From Lactobacillus sp. (GTDB taxonomy: Bacteria > Bacillota > Bacilli > Lactobacillales > Lactobacillaceae), in NCBI GenBank assembly GCA_003482405.1, contig DMZB01000275.1, positions 1 through 5,140 on the forward strand: DNA of 5,140 bases, in the 5' to 3' direction. Positions 1 to 5,123 of this stretch are shown here, one piece after another. Under the pieces are notes generated by a model. The model was given only the letters and a program-made list of their open reading frames with translations, was not told the origin of the DNA and did no database searches. Position 1 is the first letter of the stretch. Each line of letters opens with the position of its first letter. A program made the position numbers and the translations under genes.

Positions 1-2
1 AC

Positions 3-548
3 ATACTCTTCGATGGTCGACCAATTCGGCAAATTCAGCTACACGCATTACGGGAAAACATCGCGATTGTTTCACAAGATGTGTACATGCTTGACGGCAG
101 TATTCGCGACAATGTCCGCTATGGCCGCAATGACGCTTCGGACGATGACATCTGGCATGTCGTTGAAATGGCAGATATCGCCGATTTTATTCACGGCCTC
201 CCACAAGGTTTGGATACACAGGTCGGCGAACGTGGTGTCAAACTATCCGGCGGGCAAAAGCAACGCCTGTCCATCGCGCGGGCATTGCTGAAAAATGCCC
301 AGTTGGTAATTCTTGATGAGGCAACCGCCAGTTTGGATAACGAATCAGAAAAGACCATTCAACACGCGCTGGAAAACCTGATGCAGTCGCGCACATCGTT
401 GGTCATTGCCCACCGTCTTTCGACCATTCACAACGCTGACCAAATCATTGTCATGGATAACGGCCAGGTCGTTGAGCAAGGCACGCACGAGACGTTATTA
501 GCCGCCAATGGTGCGTACGCCAAATTATATAATGCGCAGTTTAATTAG
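3..548 (+). CDS. ABC exporter, C-terminal part of the ATP-binding domain (5' end outside window)
   Basis: The last 181 residues of an ATP-driven membrane exporter of the MsbA/LmrA/MdlB type are present; the reading frame is open from base 3. Motifs in order, numbered in the fragment: Q-loop glutamine in IVSQD (residue 25), ABC signature LSGGQ (81-85, bases 243-257), Walker B LVILDE (101-106) with the catalytic glutamate 106, D-loop ASLD, and the switch histidine in IAHRLST (137). All catalytic motifs visible are intact, so this half-site should hydrolyse ATP. The Walker A loop and the transmembrane domain lie upstream of the window. The fused membrane domain is inferred from the exporter-type sequence (REN.A.VSQD, GSIRDN, IHNADQI.V). 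The substrate cannot be told from this part. The gene ends in TAG and is followed at once by a hairpin; it converges on the minus-strand genes to its right. A separate ATP-binding subunit is possible but less likely. Confidence 0.93.
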   Translation: MLFDGRPIRQIQLHALRENIAIVSQDVYMLDGSIRDNVRYGRNDASDDDIWHVVEMADIADFIHGLPQGLDTQVGERGVKLSGGQKQRLSIARALLKNAQLVILDEATASLDNESEKTIQHALENLMQSRTSLVIAHRLSTIHNADQIIVMDNGQVVEQGTHETLLAANGAYAKLYNAQFN

Positions 549-555
549 AAAACTG

Positions 556-612
556 AAAGTCCACTATGCTATTGTTCAAATTTCTGAAACACTTTAGCAC
601 GGCGGACTTTTT
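556..612. terminator. Hairpin terminator between convergent genes
   Basis: AAAGTCC (556-562) pairs with GGACTTT (604-610), and an inner stem TGCTA (567-571) pairs with TAGCA (595-599), separated by a 4+4 internal loop. The right arm runs into TTTTT on the plus strand. On the minus strand the left arm gives GGACTTT followed by a T-containing stretch. It starts 7 bases after the ABC gene stop and ends 3 bases before the stop of the convergent 159-residue gene, so it probably serves both. The loop is long, and the efficiency is uncertain. Confidence 0.6.
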
Positions 613-614
613 AG

Positions 615-1094
615 CTACTGTGGCAAATCCGCTCCCGATTTCAATAGCCATTCGACAATGTCATACGCATGTAACGCATCATAGACGTACGTTTGTCCGC
701 GATAATCAATTTCTACAATGGGCATTTCTGCATCAAATTGCGTTGCACCCGTTTTGTTAAACCAGTCTTGAACGGCCGCTTTATCAACACCTGCAGTCGA
801 TAAGTGATGTTCTAGCATTTCAGTTGGACGCCGCCAAATCGTGACATGCGCATGTGACTTCATTTCAAAGTCCGGTTCATTGATCAACCCACGAACAGCA
901 TCCAAATTGCTCATAATGTCATTGACCTGACGACGCTCTGTCACCATATGAGTCAGCTCATCAAGATCCTCATTGGTCGCATAATTGCGCAAAAACGTTC
1001 TGGTCGTGTTTCGATAAGACAAATAGCGCCGATGATTTTTATGCGACTCGTTATATTTCTTTTGAGCCCGTTTCTGGGCTTCTGATAATGGCAT
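615..1094 (-). CDS. Uncharacterised 159-residue basic/acidic protein, second gene of the SDR operon
   Basis: I do not recognise a named function. The N-terminal 55 residues are strongly basic and helical (SEAQKRAQKKYNE at 4-16, then YLSYRNTTRTFLRNYAT, then EDLDEL and ERR). This resembles a group of short hypothetical Firmicute proteins that begin with an 'EAQKRAQKKY' segment and have a YRSxxRxFIRxxAT-like stretch; that resemblance is from memory. The C-terminal half carries VEIDYRGQTYVYDALHAYDIVEWLL (127-151), which looks like a small mixed sheet/helix domain. There is no signal peptide, membrane segment or cysteine. The ATG lies 7 bases after the SDR stop codon, and its AAGGTGA ribosome site overlaps the last SDR codons, so the two are almost certainly co-transcribed and probably translationally coupled. 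A nucleic-acid-binding role is possible from the basic N-terminus, but this is a guess. Confidence 0.8.
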   Translation of the reverse strand: MPLSEAQKRAQKKYNESHKNHRRYLSYRNTTRTFLRNYATNEDLDELTHMVTERRQVNDIMSNLDAVRGLINEPDFEMKSHAHVTIWRRPTEMLEHHLSTAGVDKAAVQDWFNKTGATQFDAEMPIVEIDYRGQTYVYDALHAYDIVEWLLKSGADLPQ

Positions 1095-1101
1095 GATTCT
1101 C

Positions 1102-2043
1102 TCACTTCACCTTTTTCTGGATGTTTGAGATCGTTTGTTCAATCCCCACCTCAAACGGTGTTTTCACAATTTTACCAAAACTTTTCTCGTATTTGTTGCC
1201 AGCGAGATAAATTGGTTTCTGAGTCAGATAATACATTTCAACGATTTCTTTCATATCCTGATTAAAGAGCCCACTCACCCTTAATAACAACTTGTTCATG
1301 GTTAAAACGGGTAAGCGATCGTTAGCACTTCGTTTTGCTATCTTGATCAGATTATTGCCAGTAATGCGCTGCCCTGGAATATTCCATGTTTGCCCATAGG
1401 CGGCTGCCGACAAGGCCACATTCACGATCATCACCGCAGCGTCCGGCAAATAGACATATTCGCGTTGAACCCGTTTGGGACCAATATAAGCACTAACTTT
1501 GTGTGCGGCAATGTTGATCAATGTCGATCCAAGGTAACTCGCTTTCCTGGCTGTCGGTCCATAGTAATCGGGTAACCGTAATAAAGCCACTGGGACGTCA
1601 GTAAACTGTTCACTGAACAGGAGTTTCGTCAGATCTGCTTTGGCGCGGCCTTTTCGTGTCACTGGTCGCAACGCTGCCGACTCAGGCATAGGCGCTGACT
1701 GCCGGACACCATAAGCGTACAAACCATCAATAAACGTTACCCGTGCACCCAATTGTTGTGCAGCACGCATCACTGCCTGACCTAAGGGCACCTGTCGTGC
1801 GACTGTTTCATGATATGGAATCGCTGCACACTGGATGATCAAACTAACATCTCGGCCTGCCTGAACAATATCCTGAACATTAAACACATCCCCAACACGA
1901 AACTCAACATTAGGCCATAGGTGTTGCAGCCTGTCAGCGTTGCGACCAAACACACGCACATCTACGTGACGCTTCAAGAGTTCATTTACCACAACCTGAC
2001 CAGTACCACCAGTCGCACCAAGCACTAACACTTTATTGTTCAT
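1102..2043 (-). CDS. Atypical extended SDR / NAD(P)-binding epimerase-like protein
   Basis: A 313-residue cytoplasmic protein with an N-terminal Rossmann fold: VLVLGATGGTGQ at 5-16 gives the GxxGxxG dinucleotide loop. The GR pair at 33-34 after strand 2 favours NADP(H) by analogy with relatives. GD at 51-52 and the VSLIIQCAA strand follow as in NAD-dependent epimerase/dehydratase and NmrA-like proteins. The family's active-site YxxxK is not seen: the equivalent stretch appears to be KGRAK (131-135), so the general-base tyrosine is replaced. LRLPDYYGP (155-163) matches the family's R.(P/G).YGP segment. It may be a weak reductase, a redox sensor or a binding protein; substrate unknown. The start is ATG 2043 because GGAGGT sits 9 bases upstream. 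An in-frame ATG at 2094 lies inside the promoter and lacks a ribosome site. It is the first gene of a two-gene operon. Confidence 0.85.
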   Translation of the reverse strand: MNNKVLVLGATGGTGQVVVNELLKRHVDVRVFGRNADRLQHLWPNVEFRVGDVFNVQDIVQAGRDVSLIIQCAAIPYHETVARQVPLGQAVMRAAQQLGARVTFIDGLYAYGVRQSAPMPESAALRPVTRKGRAKADLTKLLFSEQFTDVPVALLRLPDYYGPTARKASYLGSTLINIAAHKVSAYIGPKRVQREYVYLPDAAVMIVNVALSAAAYGQTWNIPGQRITGNNLIKIAKRSANDRLPVLTMNKLLLRVSGLFNQDMKEIVEMYYLTQKPIYLAGNKYEKSFGKIVKTPFEVGIEQTISNIQKKVK

Positions 2044-2052
2044 CAAACGAAG

Positions 2053-2058
2053 ACCTCC
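2053..2058 (-). promoter_or_regulatory. Ribosome binding site fixing the SDR start
   Basis: GGAGGT on the minus strand is a near-perfect Shine-Dalgarno sequence, 9 bases before ATG 2043. It rules out the longer reading frame that begins at 2094. Confidence 0.85.
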
Positions 2059-2082
2059 AAAAGAATTAAATGATTGATTGGT

Positions 2083-2112
2083 ATCATAGTACATGCACTA
2101 TTTAACTGTCAA
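2083..2112 (-). promoter_or_regulatory. Strong sigma-A promoter of the SDR operon
   Basis: On the minus strand a perfect -35 TTGACA (2107-2112) is followed after 18 bases by TATGAT (2083-2088), five of six matches to the -10 consensus. Transcription would begin near 2076, leaving a leader of about 33 bases before the ATG. An alternative -10, TACTAT, lies 3 bases earlier. The palindrome at 2087-2100 fills the spacer and overlaps the -10. Confidence 0.7.
2087..2100. promoter_or_regulatory. Operator-like palindrome in the SDR promoter
   Basis: TAGTACATGCACTA is a 14-bp inverted repeat with only one mismatched pair (positions 5 and 10). It lies between the -35 and -10 and overlaps the -10 by two bases, a position where a bound dimeric repressor would block RNA polymerase. 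The regulator is not in this window and its family cannot be told from the site alone. Confidence 0.5.
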
Positions 2113-2253
2113 TCCTTAATTGAAGTCCAATCTTTTTTCATGTTTTCAATTTTATCCGCGTTTGGTTGGCAACCTTCAGTATGACCTTGTCATCATTGGC
2201 GAGCTTAAAATCACATAAATCGCTATTTTCCACATATAGTGCATGTCGTAACT

Positions 2254-2286
2254 AAAAGAGACCAAATCATAAATCGATTCAGTCTC
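2254..2286 (-). terminator. Rho-independent terminator of gldA
   Basis: Read on the minus strand, GAGACTGAATC and GATTTGGTCTC (plus-strand arms 2276-2286 and 2258-2268) form an 11-bp stem with two G-T wobbles and a 7-base loop, followed by TTTT. The stem starts 26 bases after the gldA stop. It separates gldA from the SDR operon, which has its own promoter further on. Confidence 0.65.
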
Positions 2287-2311
2287 ATCGCAAGCTATTG
2301 AATTTATCAAA

Positions 2312-3421
2312 TCACTTCTGCGCGTGTGCTTGGTAATAACGGCTGTATGCGTCAACACCCTTCATTGCCTCCACCACATCATCTGCTTCAACGGTGAATG
2401 GCATCTGCACCATTGTGTCATTCGGCGCCGTGGCCAGTTGCCCGACCTGCATCAGTTCGTCATTGGACACATCGGGAATCTTCAGATCGGCAAATGTGGT
2501 GGGTAGACCAAGCTCAAGATCAAATTTCAGGAATTTATCAAAACGGGCTTGGTCAGCACCTTCCAGATAGAGTTGGGTCAATGTCCCAAAGGCAACTTTT
2601 TCACCGTGCGTCAAATCGTGAATTGGGCCATTTAAAGCCGTCAACCCATTATGGATGGCGTGTGCGGCGGCCAATCCACCACTTTCAAAACCCACCCCAC
2701 TCATGAGTGTATTGGCTTCAACAATTTTTTCCAAGGCCTTGGAAGCAGCGTGATTATCAACAGAAGCGACTGCTTGAATACCGTAGGCAAACAGCGTTTC
2801 TTCACACTTAGATGCAATCGCGTTACCGACCATCGTTTGTTTGGCACCCAACATTGTGCTCCCCGCGCCACGAGCCACGGCCTGCGCTTCGACATTGGTG
2901 GCCAACGCATCCGCAATTCCCGACGTTAACATCCGAACCGGCGCATTGGCAACAATTTTAGTGTCCACTAAAACTAAATCTGGATTCTGTGCGTAAAAAC
3001 GGTAGGCAGAAAAGGTGCCTTCATCCGTGTAAAGCACTGATAAACGTGAACACGGTGCATCCGTTGACGCCAGTGTCGGCAAAATTGCGACCTTAACACG
3101 CAAATTGTCCGCAATTGCTTTCGCACTGTCCAGCGTTTTACCGCCACCGAGTCCAATGACTAGATCAGCGCCGAACTCCTTACCAATCGCTGTTACCCGA
3201 TCAATTTCACCCACTGAAGATTCACCATTAAACGGGACGTATTCTACCTGAACGTCATTATTCTTTAAATAATCAACATAGTCCTTGCCGGCAATTCGGT
3301 ACGCCGTTGAACCAGCTAACAGTAAGGCTTTACTTCCTAGCCGTGTAATATAAGTGGCACTGTCAGACAGTACGTCTTTGCCCTGCACATAGGTGGCGGG
3401 GCTTCCAAATACACTCATCAT
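2312..3421 (-). CDS. gldA: Glycerol dehydrogenase, NAD-dependent, zinc type
   Basis: This cytoplasmic enzyme interconverts glycerol and dihydroxyacetone with NAD+/NADH. At 369 residues it matches the family's usual length of about 365-370. The N-terminal dinucleotide domain has GLGGGKTLD at 90-98, and the substrate-side motif ASTDAP is at 118-123 (Asp121). The C-terminal helical domain supplies the expected zinc ligands: Asp171 in GIADAL, His254 in AAAHAIHNG and His272 in HDLTHGEK. Spacing agrees with characterised GldA proteins, so it should be active. The start is ATG 3421, with GGGAG 9 bases upstream; a TTG at 3427 is too close to that ribosome site, and ATG 3418 is a weaker alternative. 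The gene stands alone, with its own promoter and operator-like repeats before it and a terminator after it. No dha kinase or diol dehydratase genes are adjacent. Likely roles are glycerol use, NADH balance or dihydroxyacetone/methylglyoxal handling. Confidence 0.95.
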   Translation of the reverse strand: MMSVFGSPATYVQGKDVLSDSATYITRLGSKALLLAGSTAYRIAGKDYVDYLKNNDVQVEYVPFNGESSVGEIDRVTAIGKEFGADLVIGLGGGKTLDSAKAIADNLRVKVAILPTLASTDAPCSRLSVLYTDEGTFSAYRFYAQNPDLVLVDTKIVANAPVRMLTSGIADALATNVEAQAVARGAGSTMLGAKQTMVGNAIASKCEETLFAYGIQAVASVDNHAASKALEKIVEANTLMSGVGFESGGLAAAHAIHNGLTALNGPIHDLTHGEKVAFGTLTQLYLEGADQARFDKFLKFDLELGLPTTFADLKIPDVSNDELMQVGQLATAPNDTMVQMPFTVEADDVVEAMKGVDAYSRYYQAHAQK

Positions 3422-3430
3422 AATCAAAAA

Positions 3431-3439
3431 CTCCCTTTT
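3431..3439 (-). promoter_or_regulatory. Ribosome binding site fixing the gldA start
   Basis: AAAAGGGAG on the minus strand ends 9 bases before ATG 3421, good spacing for that codon. It is only 3 bases from the upstream in-frame TTG, so the TTG is rejected as start. Confidence 0.8.
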
Positions 3440-3444
3440 GTGAT

Positions 3445-3460
3445 TGACTTATCAAAGTCA
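3445..3460. promoter_or_regulatory. Operator-like palindrome before gldA
   Basis: TGACTT and AAGTCA form a perfect 6-bp inverted repeat around ATCA. It sits just downstream of the proposed -10 and would cover the start of transcription. One arm also belongs to a wider perfect 8-bp inverted repeat, CTTATCAA (3448-3455) and TTGATAAG (3472-3479), whose centres are 24 bp apart. This fits a repressor site, but no regulator gene lies nearby. Confidence 0.4.
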
Positions 3461-3489
3461 GAATACACTTCTTGATAAGCACCACGCAA
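3460..3489 (-). promoter_or_regulatory. Probable gldA promoter
   Basis: On the minus strand TTGCGT (3484-3489) and TATTCT (3460-3465) are separated by 18 bases. Both hexamers have four of six consensus matches, so the call is modest. Its placement about 40 bases before the ATG and its overlap with the inverted repeats support it. No clear terminator separates gldA from the upstream gene, so some read-through from there is possible. Confidence 0.4.
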
Positions 3490-3545
3490 GGGCGTAAATG
3501 AGCCATTATTGATCATGATTTACTGAATCACTAGAAAATCGAACG

Positions 3546-3905
3546 TCATGCAGCCACATGACTGATGACTAAGACCTGCTGAAGAACTTTGTTTAACTGT
3601 TTGACGGCCAGCTCATAATCGACCATCATATCACGACATTGTTTGTCAAACTCCTCCAAACCACCAAACGCAAACGGTGCTTCAAACCGATAAACTGCCT
3701 GATACGCCGTTTTGAAACTATTGAGTAATGTGGCTTGGCCTTTCCCATCTAGTTGTAGGCCCAGTTCAATCATCCGAAAATCGGTGTACGTCAGCTCAAA
3801 CTGAATGGCAAAGGCACGTGCAAAATCGTGTCCCGCTTGAATATACTCAAAGTGATCGTTGACTGTTTTCTGCAATTGTTGCGCTGAATCTTGAATATCT
3901 ATCAT
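3546..3905 (-). CDS. Uncharacterised 119-residue helical protein, partner of the cysteine hydrolase
   Basis: I do not recognise this family. The product has 119 residues, is predicted to be soluble and mainly helical, and has a single cysteine in QCRDMM near residue 90. Aromatic-rich segments (HFEYIQAGHDFARAFAIQFELTYTDF) occupy the first half, and amphipathic helices (EEFDKQCRDMMVDYELAVKQLNKVLQQV) the last third. No signal peptide or membrane span is visible, and no enzyme motif stands out. The start is ATG 3905 because GGGAG lies 8 bases upstream; the TTG at 3920 overlaps that ribosome site and is rejected. It begins 15 bases after the stop of the hydrolase gene, so both are likely read from one transcript. 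A structural or regulatory helper for its neighbour is conceivable, but nothing in the sequence shows it. Confidence 0.75.
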   Translation of the reverse strand: MIDIQDSAQQLQKTVNDHFEYIQAGHDFARAFAIQFELTYTDFRMIELGLQLDGKGQATLLNSFKTAYQAVYRFEAPFAFGGLEEFDKQCRDMMVDYELAVKQLNKVLQQVLVISHVAA

Positions 3906-3913
3906 GTTGCCAA

Positions 3914-3918
3914 CTCCC
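3914..3918 (-). promoter_or_regulatory. Ribosome binding site fixing the 119-residue gene start
   Basis: GGGAG on the minus strand lies right after the hydrolase stop codon and 8 bases before ATG 3905. It sits inside the longer frame starting at TTG 3920 and so decides for the ATG. Confidence 0.75.
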
Positions 3919-3920
3919 AA

Positions 3921-4541
3921 CTAACTCAAACGAAGAAAAATCCCTGCATCCATCAGTCCTTTGGAGAATCCAGGCACTGTATCTGTACGGTTCCAATCAC
4001 GTTGCAATTCGCAAGCCAACTGTGCAATGGTAGTTGGCTGAGCACCTTTAGCAACTATTCGCGAAATCGCTGTTTCATGAGCAATGACTGACGTGCCGCC
4101 AACCGCATCTACGACTGGGAAGACTTCGTAGCCCTCTTTCAAGGCATCTAAAGCAGGAAATGTTAAACAGGCTTCAGTCCACAATGCGGCCATGATGATT
4201 TTGTGCTTACCAGTCGCTTTGATGGCTGCATTAAAATCTGCGTCTTCCCAAGCATTGATACTCGTTCTGTCATAACTTGGTACGTCTGGTAAGAGTGCCT
4301 TTAGTTGCGGAATCGTGTCTTGGTTACGTCCTGAAGCAACATTTACCGTTGATAAAATTGTCGGGATTTTAAACGTATTGATCAGTTGTTGAGTCACCAC
4401 AATGTTTTGAATGAGCTTCGCCCGATCCATTGAATTAACGGAATTTATTTGTGTTGGTTGATAGTCGATCAGCGCAAATACGGTGTCCTCTGGATTCAAT
4501 AATTCGTCATCGGCTGCTGGTCGTTTTGCCATACTTGTCAT
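3921..4541 (-). CDS. YcaC-like cysteine hydrolase, isochorismatase superfamily
   Basis: This 206-residue soluble hydrolase has the isochorismatase-like alpha/beta fold. The catalytic aspartate is Asp26 in FALIDYQ, and the nucleophilic cysteine is Cys125 in ALWTEACLTFPALDAL. The basic residue of the family triad should lie in the YDRTSINAWED region (90-100), perhaps Arg92; I cannot assign it firmly. INAWED, KATGKHKIIMA, VDAVGGTS and LACELQRDWNR (176-186) match the YcaC subgroup, whose physiological substrate is unknown, rather than true isochorismatase or nicotinamidase. The start is ATG 4541, with AAAGGAAG ending 9 bases upstream; an in-frame ATG at 4532 has worse spacing. It is the first gene of an apparent operon with the 119-residue gene. 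A short N-terminal extension (about 15 residues) precedes the core fold. The family assignment is firm and the reaction unassigned. Confidence 0.9.
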   Translation of the reverse strand: MTSMAKRPAADDELLNPEDTVFALIDYQPTQINSVNSMDRAKLIQNIVVTQQLINTFKIPTILSTVNVASGRNQDTIPQLKALLPDVPSYDRTSINAWEDADFNAAIKATGKHKIIMAALWTEACLTFPALDALKEGYEVFPVVDAVGGTSVIAHETAISRIVAKGAQPTTIAQLACELQRDWNRTDTVPGFSKGLMDAGIFLRLS

Positions 4542-4609
4542 ATCATCAAGCTTCCTTTCACATCTACGTTTTGCAATCGATTAACGGCGTCATAATATGC
4601 TCGCTAATT

Positions 4610-4638
4610 ATCTTAAAAAATAAAACTTTTAATGTCAG
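4610..4638 (-). promoter_or_regulatory. Probable promoter of the hydrolase operon
   Basis: On the minus strand CTGACA (4633-4638) is followed after 17 bases by TAAGAT (4610-4615), with an A/T-rich spacer. A competing -10, TATTAT (4592-4597), lies closer to the gene but has no good -35. The perfect palindrome GAGTGCACTC (4638-4647) abuts the -35 on its upstream side. Confidence 0.4.
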
Positions 4639-4825
4639 AGTGCACTCATAACAGCTTGGTTGCTTCGGCAAGTTGGCTAACGTAATTAGATGGGGCTCAA
4701 TCTGTACAAGATGGGGTGATTGTTGCAAATATGCGCATTTTGAAACGAACGAATGATCTAGACCGAAATGGGCGCGGTACTGGGTAAAGTTCGTCGATTG
4801 GGATTGCTGTTCAGTACTGTAAACA

Positions 4826-4916
4826 CTCGCCTGTCATATTGTCGCAAACGCGCTCACAGCCCAAGACCCTGTGCATAACAAAAAATCGCTCTCGCCAAGG
4901 CAAAGTGCACCTTTAC
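4826..4916. repeat. Tandem repeat unit, copy 1 (91 bp)
   Basis: This unit runs from CTCGCCTGTC to CACCTTTAC and matches copy 2 at 89 of 91 positions, differing at 4830 and 4856. It contains TATTGTCGCAAACGCGCTC, a TGTGCATAA motif (4870-4878), an A6 tract and GGCAAAGTGC. No coding role is apparent. Read on the minus strand, the A6 tract becomes T6 after GGCGAGAGCG, as in the tail of a terminator whose partner arm is missing. Confidence 0.9.
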
Positions 4917-4925
4917 CTTTACGCG

Positions 4926-5016
4926 CTCGTCTGTCATATTGTCGCAAACGCGCTCGCAGCCCAAGACCCTGTGCATAACAAAAAATCGCTCTCGCCAAGG
5001 CAAAGTGCACCTTTAC
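4926..5016. repeat. Tandem repeat unit, copy 2 (91 bp)
   Basis: A near-identical copy of 4826-4916, at an exact offset of 100 bases. The hexamer CTTTAC occurs twice in a row at its left junction (4911-4922) but once at the right junction (5011-5016). That duplication explains why the period is 100 here and 94 to the next unit. Confidence 0.9.
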
Positions 5017-5019
5017 GCA

Positions 5020-5110
5020 CTCGCCTACTATATTGTCGCAAACGCGCTCACAACCTCTGAACCACTGCGCACAACCTAAAAATCCCACCGCATAGGCAAA
5101 GTGCGCCTAC
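5020..5110. repeat. Diverged third repeat unit ending in a terminator stem
   Basis: The first 34 bases keep the unit almost unchanged (CTCGCC, then ATATTGTCGCAAACGCGCTC), and GGCAAAGTGC recurs near the end. The middle has diverged, and the TGTGCATAA motif is altered to TGCGCACAA. Where copies 1 and 2 carry AAAAATCGCTCTCGCC, this copy has AAAAATCCCACCG, the left arm of the hairpin at 5079-5123. Confidence 0.75.
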
Positions 5111-5123
5111 ACGGTGGGATTTT
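5079..5123. terminator. Strong bidirectional rho-independent terminator
   Basis: AAAATCCCACCG (5079-5090) pairs perfectly with CGGTGGGATTTT (5112-5123). An inner stem TAGGC (5093-5097) and GCCTA (5105-5109) encloses a 7-base loop. The A-rich left flank and T-rich right flank give a T tract in both directions, so it could stop transcription from either side. The gene it terminates lies to the right of the window (minus strand), or no plus-strand gene remains to its left. It isolates the hydrolase operon from the next locus. Confidence 0.85.

Noticed and set aside
2044..2094. 17-residue N-terminal extension of the SDR protein
   Set aside because: Its start codon lies within the promoter/operator, has no ribosome site, and the GGAGGT at 2053-2058 falls inside it.
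2312..3421. Butanol/iron alcohol dehydrogenase or sn-glycerol-1-phosphate dehydrogenase instead of GldA
   Set aside because: The GGGKTLD, ASTDAP and Asp171/His254/His272 pattern and the length fit glycerol dehydrogenase best.
3516..3530. TGATT/AATCA hairpin after the 119-residue gene as a terminator
   Set aside because: Only five A/T-rich pairs and no T tract on the minus strand.
4730..4786. Short plus-strand frame beginning MRILKRTND
   Set aside because: Only 18 codons with poor ribosome-site spacing and no recognisable product.
4834..5088. 84-residue minus-strand frame and 73-residue plus-strand frame over the repeats
   Set aside because: They arise from the duplicated DNA, have no ribosome site and no protein-like features; the repeated peptide segments simply mirror the DNA repeat.
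4826..5110. CRISPR array
   Set aside because: The repeats are about 91 bp and nearly contiguous, with no short repeats separated by unique spacers and no cas genes.
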